Assembly: GCF_028802875.1 (NCBI RefSeq)
Contig: NZ_JARAMP010000012.1
Coordinates: 62,001 to 126,000, forward strand
Length of the DNA stretch: 64,000 nucleotides
Origin: Seohaeicola sp024304985
GTDB taxonomy: Bacteria; Pseudomonadota; Alphaproteobacteria; Rhodobacterales; Rhodobacteraceae
Reading direction: 5' to 3'
Position numbers and translations under genes: made by a program. The notes beneath the pieces were generated by a model. It made no database searches and was not told the origin of the DNA. It saw nothing but the letters and a program-made list of their open reading frames with translations. This document shows, one piece after another, positions 62,701-64,000 of this stretch (position 1 is the stretch's first letter; each line of letters starts with the position of its first letter).

Positions 62701-63483
62701 TTATCGGTCCGTGAATTGGGGTTTGCGCTTCTCCGAAAACGCTTTCATAGCTTCGGGAAAGTCATGCGCGCACAGCAGAACACTTTGGCAGTCACGCTCG
62801 ATGTCCAGAGCCTCAAGATAACTACATTCCGCCGACGCGCGCATCACACGCTTGGCGGTTTGAACGCCGAACATCGGATGCTGTGCAATCTCGCGCGCGA
62901 TCTCAAGCGCGCGGGCCTCGACCTGTCCGGCCGGCACACATTCCTCGACGACGCGCAGGTCGCGGGCGGTGCGCCCGTCGATCTCGCGCCCCGTGAGAAC
63001 AAGCATCCGCGCCACGCCCGCGCCGGCGCGTTGCTGAAGAAGCCAGCTCGACCCGGTGTCAGGGCAGCCGCCGACACGGGCAAAAACCTCGCACAGCCGG
63101 GCATCTTCGGCCGCTACGACGATATCCGCCGACAGGGCCAGGCTCAGGCCGGCACCGAAGGCGACACCGCAGACGGCGGAGATCAGGGGTTTCCGAAAGA
63201 GATACGCGGCGCGCCCGCCATCATGAACCTTGTCCACCATTTCCGATGTGGCTCTCGCGCCTTTGGCAATCTCAGACTGAAAGCCGACCAGATCCCCACC
63301 GCTGCTGAAATGATCGCCACCGGTCATGACAACTGCGCGTAGCGTGTCGTCCCGCTCCGCCTGCCGCAGGCATGTTACGAGATCCTCGACAAACCCGATG
63401 CTGTAGGGGTTACGTTTCCCGGGCTGGGTAAAGCGTAGGATGCCGATGGGGCCGTCCCGGTCTAGGCGCATCAACTCGGTCAT
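62701..63483 (-). CDS. Enoyl-CoA hydratase/isomerase family protein (PaaG-like)
   Basis: Protein of 260 aa from the ATG at 63483 behind GAGGGAGA. Oxyanion-hole segments HFSSGGDLVGF and CGVAFGAGLSLALSADI. The crotonase glutamates are absent, and instead GGCPDTGSSWLL shows the Asp of the PDSG motif found in PaaG/isomerase-type enzymes. Double-bond shift or a specialised hydration is likely. It follows another crotonase gene by 11 bases. Confidence 0.9.
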   Translation of the reverse strand: MTELMRLDRDGPIGILRFTQPGKRNPYSIGFVEDLVTCLRQAERDDTLRAVVMTGGDHFSSGGDLVGFQSEIAKGARATSEMVDKVHDGGRAAYLFRKPLISAVCGVAFGAGLSLALSADIVVAAEDARLCEVFARVGGCPDTGSSWLLQQRAGAGVARMLVLTGREIDGRTARDLRVVEECVPAGQVEARALEIAREIAQHPMFGVQTAKRVMRASAECSYLEALDIERDCQSVLLCAHDFPEAMKAFSEKRKPQFTDR

Positions 63484-63494
63484 GCCAATCTCCC

Positions 63495-64000
63495 TCAGGT
63501 TCCGGTCCACACCGGGGCGCGCTTTTCGGCGAATGCTCTGGGGCCCTCGATTGCGTCATTGCTGGCGTAAACGACCTCGTGCAGGCGCTTACCTTCTTCC
63601 AGACCGCCTGCGCAGCCCAGATCCATGGTGGCGCGAACGCCGCCTTTGGCGGCGATCACGGAAAGCGGCGCGCCCCCGGCAATCCGCTTGGCGAGATCCA
63701 ACGCCCGCGCGCGCACCGCGTCCGGCGTATCCTCGAGATAATTGGTGAACCCGTAATCATGCAGTCGCTCAATCGGCATCAGATCGCCGGTCAGAAGGAT
63801 TTCCATGAGAATGGGTTGCGGCAGCATCGACAGCGCCGGCGCCGCCCAAGGCGACCCCCGGCCAATCTTCACCTCTGTAATACCAACCTTTGTTCCCTTG
63901 AGGCCGACGCGCAGGTCGCAATTGAGGGTCAGCATCATGCCCCCCGCCATCAGCGATCCAGTCATCGCGGCGATGATCGGCTTCTTGCAGGCGCGCATGG
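63495..64000 (-). CDS. Enoyl-CoA hydratase/isomerase family protein (partial, N-terminus beyond window)
   Basis: The last 168 codons of a crotonase-family gene that runs off the window end. Visible are MTGSLMAGGMMLTLNCDLRVG (second oxyanion-hole helix) and GITEVKIGRGSPWAAP, which keeps the second catalytic Glu of crotonase but has Met at the first. It precedes the PaaG-like gene in the same direction, likely in one operon. Confidence 0.9.
   Translation of the reverse strand, partial: MRACKKPIIAAMTGSLMAGGMMLTLNCDLRVGLKGTKVGITEVKIGRGSPWAAPALSMLPQPILMEILLTGDLMPIERLHDYGFTNYLEDTPDAVRARALDLAKRIAGGAPLSVIAAKGGVRATMDLGCAGGLEEGKRLHEVVYASNDAIEGPRAFAEKRAPVWTGT

Noticed and set aside
1..64000. CRISPR arrays, tRNA or rRNA genes
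   Set aside because: No regularly spaced repeats and no tRNA or rRNA sequence were recognised anywhere in the window.

Overview
The window is high-GC DNA, most likely from an alphaproteobacterium of the Rhodobacterales type. This is inferred from the Liv-type ABC transporter, two kinds of TRAP transporter, dense acyl-CoA gene clusters and the kinds of insertion sequence present; there is no rRNA or other taxonomic marker. Almost every gene belongs to CoA-thioester catabolism: nine acyl-CoA dehydrogenases, six family III (CaiB/BaiF) CoA-transferase-like proteins, four crotonases, four MaoC-type hydratases, three thiolase-fold proteins, two DUF35 proteins, a GctAB-like CoA-transferase, acyl-CoA ligases and EtfAB. 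The combination of Cys-less thiolase-fold protein plus DUF35, paired alpha/beta acyl-CoA dehydrogenases and AMACR-like CoA racemases is what steroid or bile-acid side-chain and other branched or alicyclic acid pathways use. The actual substrate cannot be read from the sequence.

Layout. 1-9413: branched-chain-amide-type ABC transporter genes, then an SDR, a CoA-transferase (opposite strand), a crotonase, a true thiolase and an acyl-CoA dehydrogenase. 9414-10537: decayed DNA with an IS3 transposase tail. 10538-17029: a GntR-regulated dehydrogenase/CoA-transferase operon divergent from a dctQMP TRAP transporter. 17150-21741: mobile-element pile-up, comprising an internally deleted IS256-like element and an IS3-family element whose orfB is split by two IS110-family insertions. 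21897-27130: an IclR regulator and an ADP-forming acyl-CoA synthetase gene destroyed both by an amber codon and by an IS1595-type element carrying a methyltransferase gene. 27169-35155: catabolic module A (dehydrogenase and CoA-transferase, divergent from a synthetase/MaoC/dehydrogenase/aldolase-like/DUF35 operon ending in a strong terminator). 35175-41505: TAXI-TRAP transporter, GctAB-like CoA-transferase and a membrane-protein gene with an internal stop. 42012-45635: MmgE/PrpD protein with an alpha/beta dehydrogenase pair. 45643-47944: IclR regulator, MaoC protein and a truncated nitronate monooxygenase. 48055-60776: catabolic module B (PaaK-like ligase, crotonase, dehydrogenase pair, MaoC, transglutaminase-like protein, racemase-like protein, double-hotdog hydratase, aldolase-like protein, DUF35, two tandem CoA-transferases, dehydrogenase). 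60970-64000: etfAB and two crotonases, the last cut by the window end.

How it fits together. Transporters bring in an acid; ligases or CoA-transferases activate it; racemases, dehydrogenases (feeding EtfAB), hydratases and either a thiolase or DUF35-dependent aldolase-like proteins shorten it. The best regulatory clue is one palindrome, CTAACA-NN-TGTTAG, found upstream of three catabolic transcription units in modules A and B (29680, 53564, 57223), which suggests one regulator encoded outside the window controls both modules.
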